Below are positions 34,480 through 45,900 of a stretch of DNA of 64,000 bases, piece after piece. This stretch comes from Cladopsammia gracilis (Eukaryota; Cnidaria; Anthozoa; Scleractinia; Dendrophylliidae): contig JAJGOT010000311.1 in assembly GCA_022457155.1 (NCBI GenBank), positions 654,501-718,500 of the forward strand. Reading direction: 5' to 3'. The translations under genes and the position numbers were made by a program. Numbering within the stretch: position 1 is the first letter of the stretch; every line of letters begins with the position of its first letter. Below the pieces are notes generated by a model that ran no database searches, was not told where the DNA came from, and saw only the letters and a list, made by a program, of their open reading frames with translations.

Positions 34480-37400
34480 TAACAAAGCGAATAAACGAAA
34501 AACCAATTGATTTTAAGCGGATTTAAAATTAAACTTTTGACTGAAATTCAACCGGCAAAAAATCACCCGTCCGTAAATGATCATATAGTACGCAACTAGA
34601 CCCAAATTATTTCCTTTTTGTGGCTTCTGAAAGCCAAACAGCGGCGAATAATGTTAATATTTCCGGTTCTTACATACGAATAAATCGAATAAACGAAAAA
34701 CGAATTTATTTCAGGGGCATTTAAAATGTCACGTTTGACTGAAATTCACCCGGCATAAAATCACCCGTCCGTATGATCATATAGTACACAACTCGACTTA
34801 AATTATTTTCTTTATGTGGCTTCTAGACGCCATTCAGCGGCCTATGATGTTGATATTTCATGTTCTTACGTACAAATGAATAGAATAAATGAAAAACGAA
34901 TTTATTTCAGGGGCATTTCAAATTTCACTTTTGACTAAAAGTTACCCGGCATAAAATCACCCGTCCGTATGATCATATAGTACACAACTCGACCTAAATT
35001 ATTTCCTTTTTGTGGTTTCTAGACGCCATTCAGCGGCCTATGATGTTGATATTTCAGGTTCTTACCTACGAATGAATAGAATAAATGAAAAACGAATTTA
35101 TTTCAGGGGCATTTAAAATGTCACGTTTGACTGAAATTCACCCGGCATAAAATCACCCGTCCGTATGATCATATAGTACACGACTCGACTTAAATTATTT
35201 TCTTTTTGTGGCTTTTAGACGCCATTCAGCGGCCTATGATGTTGATATTTCATGTTCTTACGTACAAATGAATAGAATAAATGAAAAACGAATTTATTTC
35301 AGGGGCATTTCAAATTTCACTTTTGACTAAAAGTTACCCGGCATAAAATCACCCGTCCGTATGATCATATAGTACACAACTCGACCTAAATTATTTCCTT
35401 TTTGTGGTTTCTAGACGCCATTCAGCGGCCTATGATGTTGATATTTCAGGTTCTTACCTACGAATGAATAGAATAAATGAAAAACGAATTTATTTCAGGG
35501 GCATTTAAAATGTCACGTTTGACTGAAATTCACCCGGCATAAAATCACCCGTCCGTATGATCATATAGTACACAACTCGACTTAAATTATTTTCTTTATG
35601 TGGCTTCTAGACGCCATTCAGCGGCCTATGATGTTGATATTTCATGTTCTTACGTACAAATGAATAGAATAAATGAAAAACGAATTTATTTCAGGGGCAT
35701 TTCAAATTTCACTTTTGACTAAAAGTTACCCGGCATAAAATCACCCGTCCGTATGATCATATAGTACACAACTCGACCTAAATTATTTCCTTTTTGTGGT
35801 TTCTAGACGCCATTCAGCGGCCTATGATGTTGATATTTCAGGTTCTTACCTACGAATGAATAGAATAAATGAAAAACGAATTTATTTCAGGGGCATTTAA
35901 AATGTCACGTTTGACTGAAATTCACCCGGCATAAAATCACACGTCCGTATGATCATATAGTACACGACTCGACCTAAATTATTTTCCTTTTGTGGCTTCT
36001 AGACGCCATTCAGCGGCCTATGATGTTGATATTTCAGGTTCTTACGTACAAATGAATAGAATAAACGAAAAACGAATTTATTTCAGGGGCATTTAAAATG
36101 TCACTTTTGACTAAAAGTCACCCGGCATAAAATCACCCGTCCGTATGATCATATAGTACACAACTCGACCTAAATTGTTTCCTTTTTGTGGCTTTCAGAC
36201 GCCATTCAGCGGCCTATGATGTTGATATTTCATGTTCTTACGTACAAATGAATAGAATAAATGAAAAACGAATTTATTTCAGGGGCATTTAAAATGTCAC
36301 GTTTGACTGAAATTCACCCGGCATAAAATCACCCGTCCGTATGATCATATAGTACACAACTCGACTTAAATTATTTTCTTTATGTGGCTTCTAGACGCCA
36401 TTCAGCGGCCTATGATGTTGATATTTCAGGTTCTTACCTACGAATGAATAGAATAAACGAAAAACGAATTTATTTCAGGGGCATTTAAAATGTCACGTTT
36501 GACTGAAATTCACCCGGCATAAAATCACCCGTCCGTATGATCATATAGTACACGACTCGACTTAAATTATTTTCTTTATGTGGCTTCTAGACGCCATTCA
36601 GCGGCCTATGATGTTGATATTTCATGTTCTTACGTACGAATGAATAGAATAAACGAAAAACGAATTTATTTCAGGGGCATTTAAAATGTCACTTTTGACT
36701 AAAAGTCACCCGGCATAAAATCACCCGTCCGTATGATCATATAGTACACAACTCGACTTAAATTGTTTCCTTTTTGTGGTTTCTAGACGCCATTCAGCGG
36801 CCTATGATGTTGATATTTCAGGTTCTTACCTACGAATGAATAGAATAAATGAAAAACGAATTTATTTCAGGGGCATTTAAAATGTCACGTTTGACTGAAA
36901 TTCACCCGGCATAAAATCACCCGTCCGTATGATCATATAGTACACGACTCGACCTAAATTATTTTCTTTTTGTGGCTTCTAGACGCCATTCAGCGGCCTA
37001 TGATGTTGATATTTCAGGTTCTTACGTACGGATAAATCGAACTGATCGAATAAACGAAAAACGAATTTAATTCAGGGGCATCTAAAATGTCACTTTTGAC
37101 TGAAATTCACCCGGCATAAAATCACCCGTCCGTATGATCATATAGTACACGACTTGACCTAAATTATTTTCTTTTTGTGGCTTCTAGACGCCATTCAGCG
37201 GCCTATGATGTTGATATTTCATGTTCTTACGTACGAATGAATAGAATAAACGAAAAACGAATTTAATTCAGGGGCATTTAAAATTTCACTTTTGACTAAA
37301 TTCACCCGGCATAAAATCACCCGTCTGTATGATCATATAGTACACAACTCGACCTAAATTATTTTCTTTTTGTGGTTTCTAGACGCCATTCAGCGGCCTA

Positions 37401-38115
37401 TGATGTTGATATTTCAGGTTCTTACGTACGAATGAATAGAATAAACGAAAAACGAATTTATTTCAGGGGCATTTAAAATGTCACGTTTGACTGAAATTCA
37501 CCCGGCATAAAATCACCCGTCCGTATGATCATATAGTACACGACTCGACCCAAATTATTTTCTTTTTGTGGCTTCTAGACGCCATTCAGCGGCCTATGAT
37601 GTTGATATTTCAGGTTCTTACGTACGAATGAATAGAATAAACGAAAACCGAATTTATTTCAGGGGCATTTAAAATGTCACGTTTGACTGAAATTCACCCG
37701 GCATAAAATCACCCGTCCGTATGATCATATAGTACACGACTCGACCCAAATTATTTTCTTTTTGTGGCTTCTAGACGCCATTCAGCGGCCTATGATGTTG
37801 ATATTTCAGGTTCTTACCTACGAATGAATAGAATAAACGAAAAACGAATTTATTTCGGGTGGATTTAAAATGTCACTTTTGACTGAAATTCACCCGGCAT
37901 AAAATCACCCGTATGTATTATCATATAGTACGCAACTCGACCTAAATTATTTCCTTTTGTGGCTTCTAGACGCCATTCAGCGGCCTACGATGTTGACATT
38001 TCAGGTTCTTACGTACGAATGAACGGAATAAACGAAAAAAAAATTATTTCAGGCGCATTTAAAATTTCACTTTTGGCTGAAATTCACCCAGCATAAAATC
38101 ACCCGTCCGTATGAT
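34480..38115 (+). repeat. 196-bp satellite array with dimeric higher-order structure
   Basis: About 18 units. The marker GTATGATCAT recurs at 34,771, 34,967, 35,163, 35,359, 35,555 and 35,751, an exact 196-bp period. Between about 34.72 and 35.9 kb two variants alternate: one with GTCACGTTTGACTGAAATTC and the other with CACTTTTGACTAAAAGTTAC. This gives a 392-bp higher-order repeat. Later units are mixtures. Each unit contains CACCCGGCATAAAATCACCC followed by GTCCGTATGATCATATAGTA, which resembles the KDZ terminal repeat. The array fills the space between the PHD gene and the right terminal repeat. Confidence 0.92.
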
Positions 38116-38155
38116 CATATGGTTGTGTGACATCATGCAATGTGTTATGGGTAGC

Positions 38156-38245
38156 GTACTATAGTACGTACTACAACGGGTGATGCCCGCGTAATTTGGT
38201 GCATTTTCAGCGGCCGTCACCCATAGGAGTCGCAAGAACCGGGTG
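38156..38245 (-). repeat. right terminal inverted repeat of KDZ element
   Basis: On the minus strand: AAATTACGCGGGCATCACCC then GTTGTAGTACGTACTATAGT, matching the left repeat. Outward similarity is weaker. The end may lie at 38,222 or near 38,245. Confidence 0.65.
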
Positions 38246-38248
38246 GGC

Positions 38249-38790
38249 AGTGGCGTGCCTTACTCATAGTGTCCATAGTCTGTGAAAAAATGTTTACTCT
38301 CAATGAAACACAACCAATTTCTGATGCAAATGAGAAAGAACAGCAAAGACAACGCTGGATTCCACAAGTGGCTGGAAATATTAACCACCGAAACCCCGCT
38401 GAACGGTGACTTGAAATTCAGCGCGATCGCGATCGAGCAAAACGAAGAGACAACCAGAGCATAGATTACAAAGACTTCGAACAGCCTAGGCACATCGTTT
38501 GACTAGATTCAAACGCCTTGACAAAATGCCACCATTAGAATTCTGAACGAAACCGATCAGGAGAGGCGACACCGACTGGACTGACTGGAAGTGTTGGACA
38601 AAATGATTCTGTTTGTAGACGCAACGAGAGGCGGCAAGAATTACACGATCAACTAAATACTCCTGACGAATATCTTTCATACCTGATACGGTAGGGAAAA
38701 GCAAACACTGATTACAGCAAAGGCTCAGAGAAGAAGAGCGATTAAGAAATGTTCAGCTGAAGAAATGTAGCTCAAATCACCGGCTAAACT
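38249..38790 (+). pseudogene. arginine-rich coding relic, possibly from another transposon
   Basis: From an ATG at 38,292 the plus strand reads MFTLNETQPISDANEKEQQR, and beyond one stop it carries LEIQRDRDRAKRRDNQ-like text and NERRQELHDQLNTPDEY-like text, broken by further stops. Arg/Glu-rich R-x-R repeats like these precede helicase domains in some Helitron-like and PIF1-like proteins, but nothing diagnostic survives. CAGTGGCG at 38,249 resembles a hAT-type end. Treat as an unidentified relic. Confidence 0.3.
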
Positions 38791-38999
38791 ACTGAGAGGA
38801 TAATCAAACACTGAAAAATAATTCTCTATTTGATGTTTATTGATATTCTCACTAACGTCACTAAGGAACTTTTTAAATGATCAAAACTACAGATAAATGA
38901 TCAAAACTACAGATCACACAGATGGAAATTATTTCCCAAATATACAACATCTACATGATGTAGCATTGTTTGTGAATGAAACAATGACCGAGTTTTATA

Positions 39000-40265
39000 C
39001 GTATACAGTATCTTGAGTTTACAGCATTCTTCTTAAAATAGTTCAATAAGAAATAACATTCGAATGGTTTGGTAAGAAAAATTTCTGTTTACAATTTGGA
39101 TAAAAACATTTTGTTAGGAAAAAACAATTTTCTGTTAGCAATCATGACCAGCTAATGTCAATATGTAGCAACTGTATACTTGTAGCTAAACACATGACAC
39201 ATCAACGTTACTGCTTCACATTTATTATTGGAACGGCGATCAGTATCTTAAATCTCCTCACAATATCAGTGTACGAGCAAGTACATAGATTATACAAATT
39301 GAGAACCTGATCACCTTCAACATAAGTTGTCTGTGGAAATTGAATACAAATTCACTGTAGTTATATCGCTATGTGAACTGCATTGACACCAGTAAGAAGA
39401 ATGTACATCAACAAATTAATTTTGATTTCAAGATTTTTAAAGGTGCTAACTGGTTATGAAGGCCTAAGTCCTGGTCTTAACCTACAAATTCGCCATCCAC
39501 GTCTCTATACATTGCTTATGGTATTTGCAGAGAATCTGTTGCTTCATATTGAATATTCATGTTTTGTAATCAATTTTGTAATTCCCATGACCTGTATCCA
39601 AAATATAGTATTATTACTGCTGGGAGAATCTCATGCCACTTTCACCATTGAGTTGTTATGTTTTGGACAACATCACTTTTCAGCAGAAGTAACCTCCTGT
39701 GATCTCAACCATTCAAATGAATAAAGAATTGCATTACCAATTGTTTGATTCCCAGTATATACAACAAAAACTATAGCAGTATGTAAAGGGAACAGGAGAT
39801 AGCACTAGCTCACAAGTTTCAAAAATGGAATTTAATTGAGACAATCAAAATAAACAGAACACCGCTGCATATTGTCCTGGATCCATGTCCCACAACAGTA
39901 CTTAATACATCCACTTTCAGACCAATTTTCCTTCTGACAAAAATTAATGAAGATGGCTGGGGGGAGGGGGGGGGGGGGGGGGGGCAGTCCCATGGCAGTT
40001 ACAGCGACCCACAGCTCAAAACCCAACACTGACCAACACCAGCTCCCATTTACTTTATTTTAGGAAGACAGGGCACAAAATACAAGTTAAATTGAAGAGA
40101 CTGAGAACGAAAATGTCTCAACTTTAAATGCGGTCATTGCCAGCAAGCAACCCAACCTCTCCATTTCAATCAGAAATTCTATCTCTCCCTCCCACATCGC
40201 TAAAATTTTGCAGTGCATCCTCCCCCGAGCTTCGCGAGATTCTGCGAGACACGTATTTCTAGTTA
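39000..40265 (+). repeat. 1.25-kb dispersed repeat, copy B
   Basis: Collinear with copy A at 1,470-2,720 and ends at the same GAGACACGTATTTCTAGT. It includes a long G-run at 39,960-39,984 where copy A has a shorter G-rich patch. Confidence 0.7.
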
Positions 40266-41216
40266 TGTCTATTATCAGTCAAGAAAGTGTCCTCTGAAAG
40301 GTTCCAGTGTTTGACTTCGAGTTCTAGCAGATGGAAGACACAGGGTTCACACAGCAGGACACCACGCTTCATTCGGCGAAGGTAAAAGGCAGCATGGCAT
40401 GCGGCATGACTTGAGGAATGGCACAATTAGTCGAAATGAATTAAAATGGTATAAATTAACTGAAAAGCATATCCTTTTCCCCGCCACTTTAATAGAGCAG
40501 TCGCAGTTTTCTTAAATTTGCGGGTTGAACAACAACAATAACAACAATGCAATAATAGAATCGCTTGACTGTGGGTGTCGATTTTTGCGGGTGGGGGGGG
40601 GGGGGGGGGGCGGGAAGTTTGGGCAATTTCTTCTGAGTATGAATTTTTTTTTCGGCACTATTTGCAAGAATTTTTTTACCAAAATGCCTGATTTTTTTTT
40701 CACGTGCTTTCTTGTGCACGATTTTTTTTCTCTCAAATTTCGTCTGCACGAATTTTTTTTGGTAATTACCCACCCCCCCCCCCCCCCCCTCACAGAAATT
40801 AAATGGTCCGTCCCTTAAGTTATAAAGCAGGAACAAAGCAAAGAAGAAACATACAACAAACATTTACGTTTAATCGTGCAAAAGCTCTACTATAGATAAA
40901 CGAAGCCATAGTTAATCGAGGTATTGGTTATGAAACCTTGCAGACTTCAATGGCGATAACAGAGGAGCTACAATTTATGTTGAACTGTATTTGACCGTGT
41001 AGATTTTTTGTTTTTTGATCGCACTTATGACTGAATGACTTCAGGGTAACATTTTTATTGGTCATTTTCTCGAAGAAAAGTTCAAAATCTATTGTGCTGT
41101 GCGCTCATAACCATTGTGCTTACACTGTGTTGTTAACTATGACGAAATTGAACAGCATTACTTTAAACCTTTGTGATGAATGATTCAAAATCAACAATAA
41201 CTATAAACACTCGTCC

Positions 41217-41556
41217 GATATATCTCCCCGGGGGGAGGGGGGGGGGGGGAATTCCATATAAAAATGACGGGGGTGCTCGTCGGAATTTTCGAAAAACACC
41301 CTAAAAGGTACCAGAATCTCGTTTGATGGGTGTCACTCAAAAGAAGTTTTACCCCTAAGAGGTACCAATTCAAACAACACATCTCATTTTTCTGTCATAT
41401 TTGTTTGGCTCAATACGCTAAAAGGTGCCGCGATAATTCTAAGCATGGTCATTTTAGATTTCAGTACCCTAAGCGGTACCAATCTACAAATTTTGACCCC
41501 TAAAAGGTAAGACGAGCACCCCCGTCATTTTTATATGGGAGTCCCCCCGGATATAT
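41217..41556. repeat. MITE with about 50-bp inverted repeats
   Basis: GATATATCTCC plus a G-run and CATATAAAAATGACGGGGGT...GCTCGTC at the left. The right end is its reverse complement, ending GTCCCCCCGGATATATCC. The internal sequence repeats CCTAA(A/G)AGGTACC. A paralogous copy lies at 59,436-59,768. Confidence 0.7.
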
Positions 41557-42009
41557 CCCAGGAGCTGTTTCTGGTGTGTTTCTTTCACTGCTGTTGGTTA
41601 TTCCCCTGCACTGAAATCACATTAATATTTTTGTTTATCCGTGTTACATAAGGTCCCTCTGTTTTTTTCTTTTGTGACACCAAGCCACTCTGTTTTTCTT
41701 TTTTAACACATGTTACGCCTTTGACCCCAGTTTAGTTATTGTCACACTGTTTGCTACTTGCTATTTCTCACATCAACAAATTAAAAGGTCTGAAATTAAT
41801 CTAATTAGCCCTCCTATAAATGGTTTGAAACGCTAAAAATATTAAAAAGAAAGAAAATAATTCAAAGAAATTAAGCTAGAGCGGTTTTCAAATGACTTTC
41901 ACAAAAACCAAAACAAAAATCAATATATGGCCATTCACAACAAATACAAACAACACCTTAATTCTCAGTAAAATCCTGCAGCCAGTTCCAAGCGCCAGAA
42001 AACGCTTCG

Positions 42010-42124
42010 CCTGCGTAGCAGGCGCATGAAAATAAATATGGGCGCAACAAAGAACGGGGTGCGCGAGGCGTGCCTCGTTCTTTCTTGCGCCCATATTGTT
42101 TTCATGCGCCTGCTACGCAGGCTA
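42010..42124. repeat. hairpin retained in proximal copy only
   Basis: GCCTGCGTAGCAGGCGCATG...ATATGGGCGCAA is complemented by TTGCGCCCATATT...CATGCGCCTGCTACGCAGGC. In the distal copy (60,217-60,290) the right arm is missing. Confidence 0.65.
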
Positions 42125-42969
42125 GAAAACGCGCATTAACATGTTTCGATGCTTCTTATTTGTTGGAATAGTATGTCTGAATTCGTCGGGAATTTTAGTT
42201 TGAATTCGCGGCGGTTGCTAGAAAAAAGAGGAATAGGGAGTTTTCCAACGCGCGATAAGCGCAAGGGAAGGAGAGGCTACATCTGTGGTCCGGGCTCTCT
42301 GCAACCGCGCTCGAATCCTCCCTCTCCCTGCTCTTTCTAGATCCTGTCGCGCATGTTAAATTTTTGGCGGCGTTATGCCGCCTATATCTTGACATCCTTG
42401 CAGATCCGCCATTTTTGTGAAATTAGACCCCACAATGTATTGTGGGATACTATTCATCCTTCCTCTGCCCTGTTTCAAACCGAAATAAGATCTTAGCCTG
42501 GAAACATGTCTCCACTTTTAGACCAAAACGACAAAATTCTCTACCCAGTTTCAGATAGTAGGCAAAATAAGTTCTATTTCAAAGGAAAATGGTCAAAATC
42601 TATACCATATTTCAAATCAAACCGGCTCACCAACATTATCCTTTGGAACGGCATATACGGAGATAGTTAAGAGTTGAACTATTAGACTCTTGAGGGAGGT
42701 GTGGGGTGGGAGAATTGGGGGGGGGGGGGGGGGGTGTTGGAATCTCGTCTGTGCTCGAAATTTCTTCTCAAGACCTCAAGTGCCATCAAGTGGTGCTTTT
42801 AAAGCTGCAGGATACTTGTTTTCAAAATCACCCATCTCCCAGCCCTCAGAAATCTAATGGTTCGAACCTAAATAGGGGAGTAACGCCATCAACTGCGAGT
42901 AAGCACCCTTACTTTTGACAGTCAATCGAAAACCGCTCTGCTTTATACTTGACGTATGCCAGTCGACTT

Positions 42970-45900
42970 CTAATACAATGAAATGGCAGCAAACAACATT
43001 GACAAAAACAGGCCAGCGGTTATGCTGACAGCGGATGCGCCCCCTGTAGGGGTTGGAGTGGAACCTGCAGTCGTCCCCCCAGTTTGGAAGCTAGCCTTGA
43101 CTTTTCGGTCGTAGAGGTCCTGCACTGGACGGAAATTGTCCACAAGCGGTGAACCGTCGTCTGTCTTGAGACTGCGCAGAAGGTCAATCTAAAAAGAGAA
43201 ACCACAGTGAGCGGTGGTTAAGTGATAACGAATTCATAGGTAATTGCTACACGGAAAACGTTTCTAAAGCGCGAGTAATCCGTTGATTGAACTTTATAAA
43301 ATCCTTAAGGAAATGCGCGCTCTATGATTGGTTAAACCGAGTTCATTATAACTCGATAAAGCACGCGCGTGACGTAAGGTTCATTATAACCGTTTATATT
43401 TTATAAAAGAAATAAAAAACTTGTTCCTCGTGCATTGTTGAGTTATATAAGCACTTGGGAATTTTTAAGAACACTCGAGAAGTGCGAGCACTTCCCACGT
43501 GTTCTTAAAAATTCCCGCGTGCTTATATAACTCAATAATGCACTCGGCGCGTTTTTTATTTCTTTTAATAATTAATGAAGCACACAGCTTGACTCGTAGC
43601 CTTTGCTTCACGCGGAAGCAAAAGAAACAGGAGACGTCTCTGCGCGCGCAGGCAGGCTACTTGACTCGAGGTAAACTGCCGGCTTTTTTGCTTTGACACA
43701 GGATCAAACAGGCCTGAAGCTGAGCGGAAGACATTTTTTAGAATCAAGCGAATTGTGTTTCGTCAGTTCATGGTGTGGCTTTTGACCAGATTGGTCAGTC
43801 ATTGTCGAGACTAAAAAAAATCAAAGGGCTCTAAGAGCCATCTCATGAATACGAAACAACGTAAGGTTAAGTCCACAGATCAGTTTTAATTTTCCATACT
43901 GAGTTTGAAGTCAAAGAATTGAAGAGTAAAACAGATTTAAGGTGGCTCCCAACAGTTTCCATATATGTTACTATAGCAACAGTATAACGTTTTAAAAACA
44001 CCCTTAATGTTAGCTTTAAGTGTTAATAATTTTAACTAAAAAATGACTCGGTGAACCCCAATTTTTATTGTTGGATTTTGATGAGTAGGATAAGATGCAA
44101 CTTTTGGCAAAGTTTAAAAAAATTCTGTAGGTGGGGTTTTGAGCCACCTTAAATTTTCGAAAATTTAAGGTGGCTCTGAACCCCACCTATAAAATTTTCT
44201 TAAACTTTGCCAAAAGTTGCAACTTATCCTACTGATCAAAATTCAACAATAAAAAATGGGGTTCACCGAGTCATTTTTTAGTTATTAACACTTAAAGCTA
44301 ACCTTATGGGTGTTTTCAGCACGTTATACTGTTGCTATAGTAACATATTGTGTCACAAAAATGATAACAACGTGTTCACCAATCATTGGGCATTCGTTTG
44401 ATATCATGATTGTAGCATCAACTGATAAAGAGTGGTTTTAATGAACCATCAAAATCTAAGTCTTGGAAAGTGCTGGAAACTGTTGGGAGTCACCTTAAAA
44501 CGACCAAAACATCTCAGCGTGACATAAATATGCATTGTGTGCAACGGGACTGTCAAGACAACTGGATGACCTCATAACACAGGGGAATTAAAAAAGGTTT
44601 ACTACAGCAATCATCTTTTAACACGTAATACACTGGGGAATTAAAAAAAAAATTACGATGATGAAACGATTTAAAATTTGCTTATCTGTCCCCGTATACT
44701 ATATCTCGTTCAATACTTCGCGTATTCACGAGAAAAAAATGATCTATTGTAGTCAGTTGTAGTCCATTAGCCTTTATCACGGTTAACACTCGTTTCCATC
44801 TCTCAAACTGACCTTGGACACTTTATACACAACGTTCTGTACTGACGTACACGAGAACAGAACCCCATTTATTGGGCAGAGAACCCGGAGAACCAAGAGA
44901 ACAGAGCTCCGGTTAAGCAAAGAGTAGCTTTTTGGGGTTTAGCATTGATCCACAGTGTTTAGGGTTAAGTACTGATTTGAAAACGGTTAGCTTTCATTTA
45001 TTGTTATGGGTAACTCTATACATATGTTAAAAATTACATATCCCGGAAGCTAGTCCACGTTGGTACAGTGGATAAGGGTATTAGTTATGAAGCGAACGAC
45101 TCGGGTTCGAGGCATACGCATTCTGATCTTTTTTTTCTAATTTTACTCGAAAGTGTGAAATAGGTTTTACTTCATGTAACTTAAGTAATGGTCCTAGTAA
45201 GAACTAGGCAACCCAACGGCAAGGAATGCAGAAAGGTGTTACTTGTGATATTGTTGAAACCGTCCGCCTCATTGGCTAAAACATGAAAATCTACTATCAC
45301 TTCATCAGGTAGCGCATTTATTTCTCTCTAGTTTACTTGTTGATTCCCTTTTAGTGAAAACTATTCTAAGTTTTAATGCAGCAAAATTTCTATGTGGGAA
45401 ACATGGAAAATTAGAAGCCTTTCTTGGCCACTGTTTTGGAGTCTCATGATTGGATAAAATCTTGTAACACAAAAGAAATATCGCTTTAAAATAAAGTTTC
45501 AGTACATTTTATTTCAAAAACGTGTTGTCCATAGGTTGATGTATTGTCAGTAAGAAAATCTAAATGATCTTATGTGGGGAAAGCGAAATGCCGCAGAACA
45601 ATAGAGGATTGCCTAGTTCTTACACGCATTGTTACTTAAAGTGAAAAGGAAAGGTCAGTTTGAGATATGGAAACGAGTGTTTACCCTTTATCACGCCCCG
45701 CCATTTTGTATAAAAAGAAAAGATTTACGCCGCAAAGCCTCGCAGTGAAAAAGTTGAAAACGAGGTTAGGCGGGCAAAAACAATGCCTTTTTTTCCGGGG
45801 AGTCAACATGACCGTCGCGTGATAAAGGCCTATTCCCTGTAGTCGTTTATTGCTAATATGCTGTCGGTAAGATACTTGTTACTATACCTGATCCTGTGAT

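Larger units (their letters stand above)
10579..38245. mobile_element. putative 27.6-kb KDZ (Zisupton-like) DNA transposon
   Basis: Bounded by similar sequences in inverted orientation (10,579-10,669 and 38,156-38,245). Inside are a KDZ-superfamily transposase transcribed inward from the left end and an HMG/PHD gene transcribed inward from the right end, meeting tail to tail. A 112-bp satellite and several smaller insertions occupy the gap between the genes, and a 196-bp satellite lies between the PHD gene and the right end. KDZ transposons are known from fungi and metazoans and can be large with additional genes. That this interval is a single element is inference from end symmetry and gene layout. 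I could not settle the exact outer boundary or a target duplication. Confidence 0.6.
44781..45685 (+). repeat. Mutator-like MITE copy 2, carrying a nested element
   Basis: Same ends as 22,608-23,077 (GGTTAACACTCGTTTCCATC and its complement) and flanked by 9-bp CTTTATCAC at 44,772-44,780 and 45,686-45,694. The paralogous locus has a single CTTTATCAC at 63,380-63,388 with no element, confirming the insertion and its duplication. Length without the nested insert is about 454 bp, close to copy 1. Confidence 0.88.

Noticed and set aside
34480..38115. CRISPR array
   Set aside because: Whole 196-bp units are near identical with no unique spacers, and the genome is eukaryotic; it is a satellite.
10595..38230. 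ATAGTACT and ATAGGAGT as an 8-bp target duplication of the KDZ element
   Set aside because: Six of eight bases match if the ends are set at GGGT, but end similarity continues further out, so the duplication cannot be claimed.
42149..42340. 63-aa frame, repeated at 60,314-60,505
   Set aside because: Conserved only because the segment is duplicated; contains no domain and lies downstream of the carbonic anhydrase genes.
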